NCBI GenBank assembly: GCA_905176665.1
Contig: CAJINA010000157.1
Coordinates: 186,001-250,000 of the forward strand
Source of the DNA: Olavius algarvensis Delta 4 endosymbiont
GTDB taxonomy: Bacteria; Desulfobacterota; Desulfobacteria; Desulfobacterales; CAJINA01
Reading direction: 5' to 3'
DNA length: 64,000 nt
The first letter of the stretch is position 1; each line of letters begins with the position of its first letter. The notes below the pieces were generated by a model that was not told the origin of the DNA, searched no databases, and worked only from the letters and a program-made list of their open reading frames with translations. Shown here in pieces: positions 54,457-63,610 of this stretch. Made by a program: the position numbers and the translations under genes.

Positions 54457-55389
54457 ATGGCCGCGTTTTTGATAGTCATGCCCACCATGAAGACTGCTGC
54501 CTGGGAAAAACGGATCCGGGCCGCCCAGCCCGACATTGACTTGCGAGTCTGGCCGGAAGTCGGGGATCCGGAGGAAATCGTGTTCGCCCTGACGTGGCGG
54601 CATCCGCACGGCACATTCAAACGCTTCCCGAACTTGAAATGCATTGCCTCCATGGGCGCGGGCGTGGACAACATCCTCAGTGATCCCGACCTGCCCGCCG
54701 GTGTACCGATTACCCGGATCGTCGATTCCTCCCTGGCCCAGTCGATGACCGAGTATGTGGTCATGGCCGTGTTGAACTATTGCCGCAATGCCCGGTTTTT
54801 CAGGGACCGGGAGGCAGAGGGTGTGTGGAAACCGGTCATCCCGAAGCTGGCTGCAAACGAAAAGGTCGGTATCCTCGGGTTGGGTCAGCTCGGATCGGAT
54901 GCAGCGCGCAAGCTCCAGACCCTGGGATTTACGGTTGCCGGCTGGCGCCGGTCACAACAACCGATGGCCGGTGTGGAGACTTTCTGCGGGTTGTCACAGT
55001 TCCAGGCGTTTTTAGCCGCCACCCGGATTCTCGTCAACATGCTGCCGTTGACTGCGGAAACCCGCAATATCCTCAACCGAGACACCTTCACACACCTGCC
55101 GCCGGGCGCCTACCTTGTCAACGTGGCCCGGGGTGAACATTTAGTGGAGGAAGATCTTCTCGAGGCCATTGCCGCCGGGCAATTGTCGGGCGCCTGTTTG
55201 GACGTTTTTAGGACGGAACCCTTGTCACAGGAGCATCCTTTCTGGGCGCATCCCGGTATTACCGTGACGCCGCATATAGCCAGCCTCACCAACCCGGCGG
55301 CCGTGATTCCTCACATAATGGAAAACTACCGGCGGGTCCTGGCCGGTCGCGAGGCAGCCCACAAGGTTGATTGCGATCGTGGATATTAG
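54457..55389 (+). CDS. GhrA-type glyoxylate/hydroxypyruvate reductase
   Basis: A 310-residue D-2-hydroxyacid dehydrogenase. The NAD(P) loop GLGQLGSDAARKL (about 141-153) followed by WRRS favours NADPH and the GhrA subgroup. The catalytic Arg (NVARGEHL), Glu (FRTEPL) and His (TPHIAS) are present. It reduces glyoxylate or hydroxypyruvate. AAAGGAG seven bases before the ATG at 54457 fixes the start. Confidence 0.9.
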   Translation: MAAFLIVMPTMKTAAWEKRIRAAQPDIDLRVWPEVGDPEEIVFALTWRHPHGTFKRFPNLKCIASMGAGVDNILSDPDLPAGVPITRIVDSSLAQSMTEYVVMAVLNYCRNARFFRDREAEGVWKPVIPKLAANEKVGILGLGQLGSDAARKLQTLGFTVAGWRRSQQPMAGVETFCGLSQFQAFLAATRILVNMLPLTAETRNILNRDTFTHLPPGAYLVNVARGEHLVEEDLLEAIAAGQLSGACLDVFRTEPLSQEHPFWAHPGITVTPHIASLTNPAAVIPHIMENYRRVLAGREAAHKVDCDRGY

Positions 55390-55408
55390 CCTAATATTTT
55401 AGCTGCTA

Positions 55409-55438
55409 TTGTCATAACCCTGTGCAATAATCTATAAA
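55409..55438 (+). promoter_or_regulatory. Candidate promoter of the efflux operon
   Basis: TTGTCA (55409-55414), 18 bases, TATAAA (55433-55438), about 45 bases before the HlyD-like gene. Confidence 0.6.
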
Positions 55439-55481
55439 AGGGATTATTATCCGAACCTGATCTGCATGTGGGAGGCGATTT

Positions 55482-56432
55482 ATGATGCTTAGAACAATAG
55501 TATGTCTGTTTGTTATCGGGCTGATGGGCTGCGGCCGCACGCCACCGCAGGCTTTGGGCACCTTGGAGTGGGATCGCGTTAATGGGCGTGCCCTGGTAAG
55601 TGAAGTGATTACCGAAGTATATGTCCGGGAGGGCGAGTTGGTTGAACCCGGGCGGCCTCTATTAAAACTGGACGATCGCAAAATTCGGGCCGAAATTGAT
55701 AGTATCAAAGGACAATTACAGCAGGCCGAGTGGGCCCTGAAGGAACGTATTGCCGGCCCCCGGCCGCAGACCATTGCCGAGGAAAAGGCCCGGGTCGAAT
55801 CCGCCCGGGCGGATGTCATCAATGCCCGGGGGGTGTACGACCGGCGCAAGGATCTTTATATAAAAAAACACATCAGCAAAGAAGATCTCGAGCAGGCGCG
55901 CAAAGACTATCTGAGCGCCCAGGCCCGCTTTAAGGAGCGCAATGAGGCTCTGAGTGAGTTGCTGGCGGGGACACGCATTGAGCAGGTGGAGCAGAGTCGG
56001 GCCCAGGTGGCTTCGCTTAACTCGCAGTTGTCGCAATTGAGCCTGAAGCTGGATGACTATACGATCAAGGCGGCCCGCCGCGGGCGGGTGGACAGCTTGC
56101 CCTTCAAACTTGGGGACCGGCCGCCGGTGAACGCGGTCGTGGCAACTCTGCTCAGTGGTGAAAAGCCCTGGGCCAGGATCTACATACCGGAGCCCTATCG
56201 TTCTAAAATGACACCCGGGGAAACCTACCGGGTCCGGGTAGACGGGCAGGAAACCCCCTTTTCCGCCCGTCTGCGGACTATTTCATCGGACGCCAGTTTT
56301 ACGCCTTATTACGCCTTGAATGAAAAGGACCGTTCTCGCCTGGTATACGTCGCCGAGCTTGATCTTCTCGACAAGCAAGCCACTCGGCTAACGGCCGGCA
56401 CCCCGGTTCAACTTTTGCTGGAGGCCCTTTGA
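55482..56432 (+). CDS. HlyD/YbhG-like adaptor lipoprotein
   Basis: A 316-residue periplasmic adaptor with a lipobox (GLMGCG, Cys17). A split biotinyl-lipoyl domain (GRALVSEVITEVYVREGELVEPGRPLLKL) flanks a coiled-coil hairpin (about 65-190), and a beta domain ends it. It should link the ABC exporter to an outer-membrane channel; no TolC-like gene is nearby. GGGAGG precedes the ATG. The stop overlaps the ATPase start (TTGA). Confidence 0.88.
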   Translation: MMLRTIVCLFVIGLMGCGRTPPQALGTLEWDRVNGRALVSEVITEVYVREGELVEPGRPLLKLDDRKIRAEIDSIKGQLQQAEWALKERIAGPRPQTIAEEKARVESARADVINARGVYDRRKDLYIKKHISKEDLEQARKDYLSAQARFKERNEALSELLAGTRIEQVEQSRAQVASLNSQLSQLSLKLDDYTIKAARRGRVDSLPFKLGDRPPVNAVVATLLSGEKPWARIYIPEPYRSKMTPGETYRVRVDGQETPFSARLRTISSDASFTPYYALNEKDRSRLVYVAELDLLDKQATRLTAGTPVQLLLEAL

Positions 56433-57355
56433 AAACCGCAATCAAGGTAAGAGGGCTTACCAAGCGATTCGGCACCTTTACGGCCGTGGATCGCGTGAAC
56501 ATGACTATCCCTGAAAAAGTGGTTTACGGTTTCCTGGGCCCCAACGGTTCCGGGAAAACAACCGCTATCCGCATGATGTGCGGCCTTTTAGAACCGACGG
56601 CCGGTGAGATAGAGGTTCTGGGAATGCAGGTTCCGGCACAGACCGAAGCGGTGCGGCTGCAAGTCGGCTACATGACCCAGCGATTCTCCATGTATGGGGA
56701 TCTGACCGTCAAACAGAATTTGCAATTCATCGGTAAAATTATGGGTGTCACCGGCCGGCGATTGAAGCAGCGTTTGGGCGAATTGGCGGATGAATACAAG
56801 CTGGCATCGATATTCAACAATATGGCCGGGAGCCTGTCCGGTGGCCAGAAACGCCGGATTGCCCTGGCTGCCGCGACCATCCATCGCCCGCGGCTATTGT
56901 TGCTGGACGAACCAACCTCAGAAGTAGATCCCAATACCAGGCGTGAGTTCTGGGATCAGTTATTCGGGATGTGTGCCGATGGAACCACGATTCTGGTCAC
57001 CACCCACCTGATGGACGAGGCTGAGCGCTGCCACCACCTGGCTGTTGTCGATGAAGGCCAAAAGGTGGCTGACGGGACGCCGGACCAGCTCAAGGACGCC
57101 CTGGAGGCGGCCACCGTGGAGATAAGCGGGCCCCACATACCCGCCATCAAGGAGCGGATTGATGAATTGCCGCCGGTTCTTTCAGCTACTCAAGTTGGCC
57201 TCAATTTAAGGGTTCTGGTGGATAAAGCGCTGCCGCTGCCTGAACAGTGGCTTGCCGGACAGCTGGCCCGGTTCGCGGATACAGCCATTACCCCCGCCGA
57301 ACCCAGTATTGAAGATGTATTCGTCATGGCTACCCGAAACAAAAAAACCATGTAG
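56429..57355 (+). CDS. ABC exporter ATPase (YbhF-like)
   Basis: A 308-residue ATPase with Walker A GPNGSGKTT (about 36-44), signature SLSGGQKRRIALA, Walker B LLLDEPT and a C-terminal regulatory extension of about 85 residues. TTG at 56429 is the start, with GGAGG four to five bases upstream and a four-base overlap with the adaptor gene. Confidence 0.9.
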   Translation: MKTAIKVRGLTKRFGTFTAVDRVNMTIPEKVVYGFLGPNGSGKTTAIRMMCGLLEPTAGEIEVLGMQVPAQTEAVRLQVGYMTQRFSMYGDLTVKQNLQFIGKIMGVTGRRLKQRLGELADEYKLASIFNNMAGSLSGGQKRRIALAAATIHRPRLLLLDEPTSEVDPNTRREFWDQLFGMCADGTTILVTTHLMDEAERCHHLAVVDEGQKVADGTPDQLKDALEAATVEISGPHIPAIKERIDELPPVLSATQVGLNLRVLVDKALPLPEQWLAGQLARFADTAITPAEPSIEDVFVMATRNKKTM

Positions 57356-57372
57356 GCTGTTAAGAGGCAACA

Positions 57373-58476
57373 ATGAAGACTTCCATCGTTCGCATCCTGT
57401 CGGTATGCCAGAAAGAAATACTGCAACTCGTACGTGATCGGTTAACCTTCGGGATGGTGGTGATGATTCCGCTCATCCAGCTGGTTCTGTTCGGGTATAC
57501 GATCAACACGGATGTGCGCCATGTACCGGCGGCGGTAGCAGATCATTTGAACAACAGCTTTTCCCGTCAGCTTGCCCTGGATGTACAAGCTACCCAGGTC
57601 CTCGACTTCAAGGCGGTGGCTTTTACCCCGGCCGAACTCGAGCGGATGATCCGGGACGGCCAAGTTGCCGCCGGCCTTTACATTCCCCGAGACGCCGAAA
57701 GAAGGTATTACTTGGGACAGGAAGCCTACGCTCAACTGCTCATCGATGGATCTGATACGGTGCTGGGTGCGGCCGTATCCGCTTTGGGAAAATTTCCTTT
57801 TCAGCCCGGGAACGTGGTCGGCAACCGCTCGCAAACAGAAGCCCTGGCCACCCGACTGTTCTATAACCCCGAAAGACGTTCTGCGGTGTCGATCGTCCCT
57901 GGACTGCTGGGGGTTATCCTGACCATGACCATGGTAATGTTTACAGCCGTGGCCATTGTCCGGGAACGCGAACGCGGCAACATGGAGCTGCTGGTGGCAA
58001 CCCCTATCCGCAATGTGGAGCTGATGGTGGGCAAGATCATCCCTTATATCGTCATTGGCCTGATCCAGGTAGCCATCATCGTCACGTTAGGCGTGGTACT
58101 ATTTCGGGTGCCTATCACCGGGAGCCTGTGGTCCCTTTTTGCAGCCTGCCTGATTTTTATCCTGGCCAACCTCACCCTGGGGCTGCTCATTTCGACGCTG
58201 GCCAAGAACCAGATGGCGGCTATGCAGATGTTTATCTTCGTGTTTCTGCCCTCACTGTTGCTCTCGGGCTTTATGTTTCCTTTTGTGGCCATGCCGCAAT
58301 TTGCCCAGAAGATCGCCGAAGTGCTGCCCTTGACCCATTTCCTGCGCATTGTGCGCGGCATCATGCTGCGCGGTCAATCGTTGACGACCATGACCGATGA
58401 CATTCTTTTCTTGGTGATGTTTGCGTTTATTTTTCTGGTGATCAGCACCCTGCGCTTCAGTAAACGACTTGAATAG
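57373..58476 (+). CDS. ABC-2 type exporter permease (YbhS/YbhR-like)
   Basis: A 367-residue permease: one helix near the N-terminus, a periplasmic domain (about 45-170), then five C-terminal helices with RERERGNMELLVATPIRNVE, typical of ABC-2 exporters. Only one permease gene is present where YbhR/YbhS-type systems have two, so it probably works as a homodimer. Likely drug or envelope-compound export. Confidence 0.9.
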   Translation: MKTSIVRILSVCQKEILQLVRDRLTFGMVVMIPLIQLVLFGYTINTDVRHVPAAVADHLNNSFSRQLALDVQATQVLDFKAVAFTPAELERMIRDGQVAAGLYIPRDAERRYYLGQEAYAQLLIDGSDTVLGAAVSALGKFPFQPGNVVGNRSQTEALATRLFYNPERRSAVSIVPGLLGVILTMTMVMFTAVAIVRERERGNMELLVATPIRNVELMVGKIIPYIVIGLIQVAIIVTLGVVLFRVPITGSLWSLFAACLIFILANLTLGLLISTLAKNQMAAMQMFIFVFLPSLLLSGFMFPFVAMPQFAQKIAEVLPLTHFLRIVRGIMLRGQSLTTMTDDILFLVMFAFIFLVISTLRFSKRLE

Positions 58477-58487
58477 CGGTTGCCGCT

Positions 58488-59246
58488 TCAATGCCAGATA
58501 GACTGGGCGATAAGGATCACGGCCAGCAGCGCCAAAAGCCGGCGCAGCCAGCGGCGGTAGGTTTCGGTGGGAATCTTGTCCCGCAAACGCAGACCCAGGA
58601 AAAGAACCAGAATTGCCAGCAGAGCCAGCGGAACCGACAGGCTCAATACTTCGCCCGTCATTAAGTCGGTCTGGACAAAGACCGCCCCCTGGGTGAGTTT
58701 TCCAAAGAAAAAGCAAAAATTGAAAACCTGGATCGTAACCGTTTTCGGCAGGCGCATTTCAAGGGCGTAGATGATCAGGGCCGGCAGCATAACGTTGACC
58801 GTACCGCCCAGGAGGCCTCCGGCCAGCCCGAAGAAGGCCATGGAGAGCCGCGGCCGCCGCCTGACCCAGCCGAATCCAGCGCCGATCCGTTCGGCATTCA
58901 AATAGAGGATCAACATGCCGGCCAGCAGCGGCCGGAACAGTTCCGCCGAGATTGCGATCAACAGGAGCGAGCCGATAAAGCTGCCCAGCATGCCGTAGAG
59001 CGCCAGAGGCCAGTAAATGGCGATGCTGCGCCGCCAGCGGCCGCCCTTGAGGATATTGACGATGTTGATGGTTGCCGTCGGGAGCACCAGCAGCAAGATC
59101 GCCATACGCACATCCGTGAGCATGGCCATCAGGGGCGTGGCGATCAAAGGAAAGCCGATGCCAAGGGTTCCATGGACCATGGCGGCCAGGATGGTGATGC
59201 CGGCATACGCCAGGGCCGTTTCAAAGGGTATGTCCGGAAAGTACAT
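58488..59246 (-). CDS. TauE/SafE family membrane protein
   Basis: A 252-residue permease with about 8 membrane segments in two similar halves (ILAAMVHGTLGIGFPLIATPL and LAGGLLGGTVNVMLPALIIY). Members export sulfite, sulfoacetate or related anions; the substrate is open. The ATG at 59246 lies 12 bases after the RluA stop, so the two genes are probably cotranscribed. Confidence 0.88.
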   Translation of the reverse strand: MYFPDIPFETALAYAGITILAAMVHGTLGIGFPLIATPLMAMLTDVRMAILLLVLPTATINIVNILKGGRWRRSIAIYWPLALYGMLGSFIGSLLLIAISAELFRPLLAGMLILYLNAERIGAGFGWVRRRPRLSMAFFGLAGGLLGGTVNVMLPALIIYALEMRLPKTVTIQVFNFCFFFGKLTQGAVFVQTDLMTGEVLSLSVPLALLAILVLFLGLRLRDKIPTETYRRWLRRLLALLAVILIAQSIWH

Positions 59247-59257
59247 CACGACCGCCC

Positions 59258-60025
59258 TCAAGATAGCAATGCGGAAACCGGGGTGTAGCCGTCCTCGTCC
59301 AGCAGGTGCTGCATGTCGGCTGGCAGTTCGGCAGAGTGGATGGTAAGGGGTTTATCGTCAGGCCCTTGAATTTCAACCCGGGCCGCGTGCAGCCCCAGGC
59401 GGTTAAAATTGCGCTTGTTGTTCAGAAATTCCAGGGCCCGTTTGGAACCATACCGGCGGTCACCCACCACAAAGTGGCCTGCTTGCCGGGCATGTCGGCG
59501 GATCTGGTGCTTTCTGCCAGTAAGCAGTCTGCATTCCGCCAGGGTGTAATGGTCGCTGTACCCCAGTACTTTAACATGGGTGGTGCAATGCACGCGCGGC
59601 CCTTTTCCACGGGGATTTTTACGCCCGCCCGGGGTTTTGGTAAGCGTCCATTTCCAGGTGATCAGACGACCGGACGGTGTCATTGATTCGAGACAACCGT
59701 GTAAAATGGCAAAATACCGTTTACCCACCCGGCGGGTTTCGAACTGGACGGCCAGATGCCGCTGTACGGCCCGGTCCCCGGCCAGCAGGATAACACCGCT
59801 GGTTTCGCGATCGAGGCGGTGGACGGGGTTCAGGCGGCTGTCGGGACCGAGGCCGGTCTCTTTGCGCAATGCGCTTTCGGACCGGAGCAGCCGTGTCAGC
59901 TGCGAACAAAGATCTTTGCCGGGGTCATTGTGAACACTCATGCCTGCCGGTTTGTCGACCGCCAGTCAGCCCATGCCAGTCGCCAGGATGGGAACCGTTA
60001 TCGATAAGGGGGTTTGCTTTTTCAT
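59258..60025 (-). pseudogene. RluA-type pseudouridine synthase with in-frame TGA
   Basis: The full frame starts at an ATG at 60025 (MKKQTPLSITVPILATGMG), meets TGA at codon 20 (59966-59968), and goes on LAVDKPAGMSVHND to a complete synthase with catalytic Asp72 in HRLDRETSG and RRHARQAGHFVVGDRRYG. Relatives have tryptophan (GWLAV-type text) where TGA stands, so TGG to TGA explains it. Starting at the ATG at 59941 would drop the conserved VDKPAG strand. The enzyme isomerises uridines in rRNA or tRNA; no S4 domain is present. Confidence 0.82.
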
Positions 60026-60081
60026 ATCTTTTCTGGAATAGTAAGCACCCTGCCATCAAACGCAATAAGGATACAGCCAGC

Positions 60082-60894
60082 GTGACGCCGACAATTTTGC
60101 GCAGCCTATTTTTTATAGTGATGGCCGGGGCCCTCATGGTTGGCGGTTGGCGGCCGGGCTGGGCCGCCGGAATCGATACAAGCGGGCTCGGGATTATCGG
60201 CCGGAAGATCTATGCCAACGAGTGTGGGTCCAAACCTGAAAACCTGATCACCTGGAACCGGGGCGAGGATTTTATTTCCCTGGGTATCGGCCATTTCATC
60301 TGGTATCCGGAAGGTCGGACGGGACCCTATACGGAGAGTTTTCTTGCGTTTGCCAGATACGCCGCGCATCAACAGGTAAGCTTGCCCAAGATGCTTGCCG
60401 GCGACCCGATGCCCGGCTGCCCCTGGCCGGATCGGGCCAGTTTTCTATCCGCCCGTCAATCCGTTGAAGCTTCGGCACTGCGGGATTTTCTGGAATCTAC
60501 ACTGGTGCTGCAAACCCGGTTTTTACTCATCCGCCTGGAACGGGCCCTGCCCCGCATGCTGCAGGCCGCACCGCGCCACCGGCAGTCCGAAATTGAAAAA
60601 AAGTTTTACCAGGTGGCCCGATCGGCCCGGGGGCGATACGCCCTTGTCGATTATGTGAACTTCAAGGGCGAGGGGATCGCGGCCACGGAAAGAATCGAAG
60701 GGGCCGGGTGGGGGCTGCTCCAGGTGCTCGCAGACATGGATCCTAAAATGACCCTGGTCAGTGCCGAGAAGGAGTTTGCCGCCGCGGCCGAGCGCGTCCT
60801 GATTCGGCGGGCCCACAACGACCCCCGACCCCACGTCCGACACAACTGGCTCCCCGGCTGGCAACGCCGTGTCCGCACCTATGCCGCCCCCTGA
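60082..60894 (+). CDS. Secreted lysozyme-like protein
   Basis: A 270-residue protein with an N-terminal signal helix (ILRSLFFIVMAGALMVGGW). The mature start reads IGRKIYANECG...ISLGIGHFIWYP, which recalls the catalytic Glu and TIGIGH motif of T4-type lysozymes, and the end (AERVLIRRAHNDP...NWLPGWQRRVRTY) recalls their C-terminal helix. A cell-wall hydrolase role is inferred; a family of such proteins is annotated only as hypothetical. The GTG at 60082 with AAGGA is my start; the ATG at 60121 is possible. The upstream part of the long frame overlaps the RluA gene and is not coding. Confidence 0.65.
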   Translation: MTPTILRSLFFIVMAGALMVGGWRPGWAAGIDTSGLGIIGRKIYANECGSKPENLITWNRGEDFISLGIGHFIWYPEGRTGPYTESFLAFARYAAHQQVSLPKMLAGDPMPGCPWPDRASFLSARQSVEASALRDFLESTLVLQTRFLLIRLERALPRMLQAAPRHRQSEIEKKFYQVARSARGRYALVDYVNFKGEGIAATERIEGAGWGLLQVLADMDPKMTLVSAEKEFAAAAERVLIRRAHNDPRPHVRHNWLPGWQRRVRTYAAP

Positions 60895-60950
60895 ATTGAT
60901 ACTCAGTACTAATCAAAATTTCTGCCGAAGGGATTTCTCAATGAAAAACA

Positions 60951-61095
60951 AGAAGTGGCGCTAAAGATTTCACTCGTACTTCAGGTCAAGGCGGAGTGAA
61001 AAGATTAACCGGAGGAATATTGGAATATTTCGAGGCTTGATCTTTTTAGTCCAACGCAGAGATGAAGTTCGAGGGGGGGCTTTAGCGCCGCTTCT
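60951..61095. repeat. Foldback element, copy C (145 bp)
   Basis: Terminal arms AGAAGTGGCGCTAAAG (60951-60966) and CTTTAGCGCCGCTTCT (61080-61095), one G-T-type mismatch. Second arm pair CTCGTACTTCA / TGAAGTTCGAG. Core AACCGGAGGAATAT-N3-ATATTTCGAGG with inner arms AAAAGAT / ATCTTTT. It lies between convergent genes and overlaps the first two bases of the murB stop. Confidence 0.88.
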
Positions 61096-62014
61096 ATGGG
61101 TCGAAACGTCCGATCACCTTCACCTCCCGCTCCAGTTTCACACCGAATTCATCTTTAACAGTTTTTTCAATCAGCCTTATCAGCGCATAAATATCGGATG
61201 CGGTCGCATTTCTGTGGTTCACGATAAAGCCCGCGTGCTTGGGGCTGACCATGGCGCCGCCGACATTTCTTCCCTTGAGGCCGGCCTTTTCGATAAGGGC
61301 CCCGGCATAGTGCCCCTCCGGGCGTTTAAAGACGCTTCCGCAGGAAGGGCAGGACAGCGGCTGCTTGGTCGCCCTCAGCGCGAGGGTGTCTGCCATCTCC
61401 TTTTCCAGGTCTTGTTTATTTCCGGACAACAGCTTGAAACGGCCACGGGTCAGGATGATGTCTTCCAGACCCGGAGCCCGGCGATATCCGAACCCGACTT
61501 CCGGTCCCTGGGCGGCAAAGGGGCTGCCGTCGGGGTAACACCCGTATACGGATGCGGTCACGGTGCCGATCTCCTGTCCGAAGGCCCCGGCATTCATCTT
61601 GAGGGCCCCGCCCACCGCGCCCGGAATGCCGGCCAATCTTTCCAGGCCGGCCAGGCCTTTTTCGCAACAGGCCTTCACAAAATCCAGCAGGGTGGTACCG
61701 GCCATGGCATAGGCGGTGTCATTTTCAAACCACCATCCGGACAGATTGTCTCCCAGGTACAGGGTGACCCCTTCCCAGCCATGATCGGAAATCAGCAGGT
61801 TGGACCCCTTGCCGATCACCAGCAGGGGCAGGTCGGCCGTGTGGATGATGTTAAGAATAGCGGCAATTTCCGTTTCGCTGTCCGGAAATACCATGACGGG
61901 TGTCGGACCACCGATGCGGTAGGATGTATAGGGAGCCAACGGCTCTCGCACCTTGATTTTGCCGTGCGCAGCTGCGGTGAGAGCCTGGACCAGTTTGCCG
62001 GAAAGGGTATGCAT
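61094..62014 (-). CDS. murB: UDP-N-acetylenolpyruvoylglucosamine reductase MurB
   Basis: A 306-residue FAD enzyme that reduces UDP-GlcNAc-enolpyruvate to UDP-MurNAc in peptidoglycan synthesis. FAD-binding SYRIGGP (about 31) and GKGSNLLISDHGW, LAGIPGAVGGALKMNAGA, the proton donor region SCGSVFKRPEG and the C-terminal Glu of EREVKVIG are all present; the lack of an insertion makes it a type II MurB. It is not in a dcw cluster here. Confidence 0.95.
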   Translation of the reverse strand: MHTLSGKLVQALTAAAHGKIKVREPLAPYTSYRIGGPTPVMVFPDSETEIAAILNIIHTADLPLLVIGKGSNLLISDHGWEGVTLYLGDNLSGWWFENDTAYAMAGTTLLDFVKACCEKGLAGLERLAGIPGAVGGALKMNAGAFGQEIGTVTASVYGCYPDGSPFAAQGPEVGFGYRRAPGLEDIILTRGRFKLLSGNKQDLEKEMADTLALRATKQPLSCPSCGSVFKRPEGHYAGALIEKAGLKGRNVGGAMVSPKHAGFIVNHRNATASDIYALIRLIEKTVKDEFGVKLEREVKVIGRFDP

Positions 62015-62168
62015 GTCCCCATTAATAATGAAACCAGGGATGATGTCAACAGGCGGGGAAGGTTTTAGAGGCTATCTGTTGATTCCGGGCGTACGCTGGA
62101 TCTTAAGACCGACCTGTGTCCGGCTGCCCGGTATGGCAAACCTGAAAGAACATCCCGGCACGACCGGT

Positions 62169-63314
62169 TTATTCAGGCACAACCTTTTGTACCACCACAC
62201 TGCCGGCGCTGTACCCCGCACCAAAGGAACAGATGACGCCTATGTCGCCATTTGTGAGGTCCTGATTGTACCTGTGAAAGGCGATGATGGATCCCGCCGA
62301 GGCGGTGTTGCCGAACTCGTCCAGGACCAGGGGCGCCTCCTCAAGGGTGGCCCGGCGGCCCAGTACTTTTTCAGCTACGTAATTGTTCATGTTGATATTC
62401 GCCTGGTGCAGCCAGAGGCGCTTGGCGGCATCAACCGGAACGCCCAGTTCTTCCAGATGCGATATGATGAGTCCGGAAGTGATGGGTATGACCTCTTTGA
62501 AGACCTTCGTGCCGTTTTGCTTAAACAACTTGTCCGGCTTCCCTATTCCGTCTTCATCCGCCCGGTTGAGAAATCCGAAATTGTTGCGCACATTGTTCGA
62601 AAAACGGGTGATCAGTTTGGTCCCCAGGATCCGGAAGGCTGACGGTGCCTTACAGACTGCGGCCCTTTCGATGACCATGGCCGTGCAGACATCTCCAAAA
62701 ATGAAGTGGCTGTCCCGGTCCTGAAAATTCAGGTGGCCGGTGTTGATTTCGGGGTTCACCATGACCACACAATCAGCGGATCCGGATCTTACGGCGTCCA
62801 CGGCAGTTTGTATGGCGAAAGTAGCGGCCGAACAGGCCACGTTCATGTCAAAAGCAAAACCTTCGATGCCGAGGGCACTTTGGATTTCGATGGACATCGC
62901 GGGGTAGGCCCGCTGAAAATTGGCGCACGAGGCAATGATCGCGTCCACATCGGCCGGTTTTTTATTGGCTTGTTCCAGAGCTGCGTTTATGGCGGCAACG
63001 GACATATCGCATTGGAGCGAAGGTTCTGTATCAGGACGGTCAGGAATGCGCGGGCACATTCTTTGCGGATCAAGGATGCCGTTTTTTTCCATCACATAAC
63101 GGCTTTTGATCCCGGAAGCCTTTTCAATAAATGCAACGGACGAATGTTGGAGCGGTTCCCGTTGGCCGGCTTCAATGGTCTTGCGGTGGGTGGCATTATA
63201 GCTGTCCACAAAGGTATTGAACGAAGCCACCAGTTCATCATTTGAAATCGATTCCGGGGGGGTGTAAAGCCCCGTTCCACTTATAAGAATGTCATTTTCG
63301 GCGTATTGCGTCAT
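62169..63314 (-). CDS. Beta-ketoacyl-ACP synthase III, FabH-like
   Basis: A 381-residue thiolase-fold enzyme, longer than FabH and similar in layout to the Pseudomonas PA3286-type synthase. Catalytic Cys161 (NVACSAATFA), His (LWLHQANINMN, about 306) and Asn (DEFGNTASAG, about 340) are kept. It should condense an acyl-CoA with malonyl-ACP; the acyl chain is unknown. AAGGAAA favours the ATG at 63314 over the longer reading to 63359. The gap to murB (62015-62168) shows nothing notable, nor does 63315-63610. Confidence 0.88.
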   Translation of the reverse strand: MTQYAENDILISGTGLYTPPESISNDELVASFNTFVDSYNATHRKTIEAGQREPLQHSSVAFIEKASGIKSRYVMEKNGILDPQRMCPRIPDRPDTEPSLQCDMSVAAINAALEQANKKPADVDAIIASCANFQRAYPAMSIEIQSALGIEGFAFDMNVACSAATFAIQTAVDAVRSGSADCVVMVNPEINTGHLNFQDRDSHFIFGDVCTAMVIERAAVCKAPSAFRILGTKLITRFSNNVRNNFGFLNRADEDGIGKPDKLFKQNGTKVFKEVIPITSGLIISHLEELGVPVDAAKRLWLHQANINMNNYVAEKVLGRRATLEEAPLVLDEFGNTASAGSIIAFHRYNQDLTNGDIGVICSFGAGYSAGSVVVQKVVPE

Positions 63315-63610
63315 TGGCTTTCCTTGCATGGTTTGTCTTTCTGCGTGCCAGAGGTACACACCTCTTCAAACCGTGTACCAGTTCGGCCACATTTGCATAA
63401 CCTAATGTTATTTAAAGTAATATGATCTTTACCCCCTCCGGGACAAAATACAATGGGGAGACAAGAACCGGCAATTGATGTACATGGCGGCGACATATAC
63501 CGTACAAACGTATGGTTGATTCTCTCACGGATAGGGCATACTGTCTTGACGGCTTAAAATACTAAGTTATACTGAACGGGCAGGTATAAACATAATCACC
63601 GGGAGTGCCT

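Noticed and set aside
59966..59968. TGA read as selenocysteine in the RluA-type gene.
   Set aside because: Tryptophan, not cysteine, is expected there, and no SECIS-like hairpin is seen just after the codon.
45356..61095. The three foldback elements as insertion sequences.
   Set aside because: They carry no reading frame, show no evident target duplications, and their terminal repeats differ between copies, unlike a MITE moved by one transposase.
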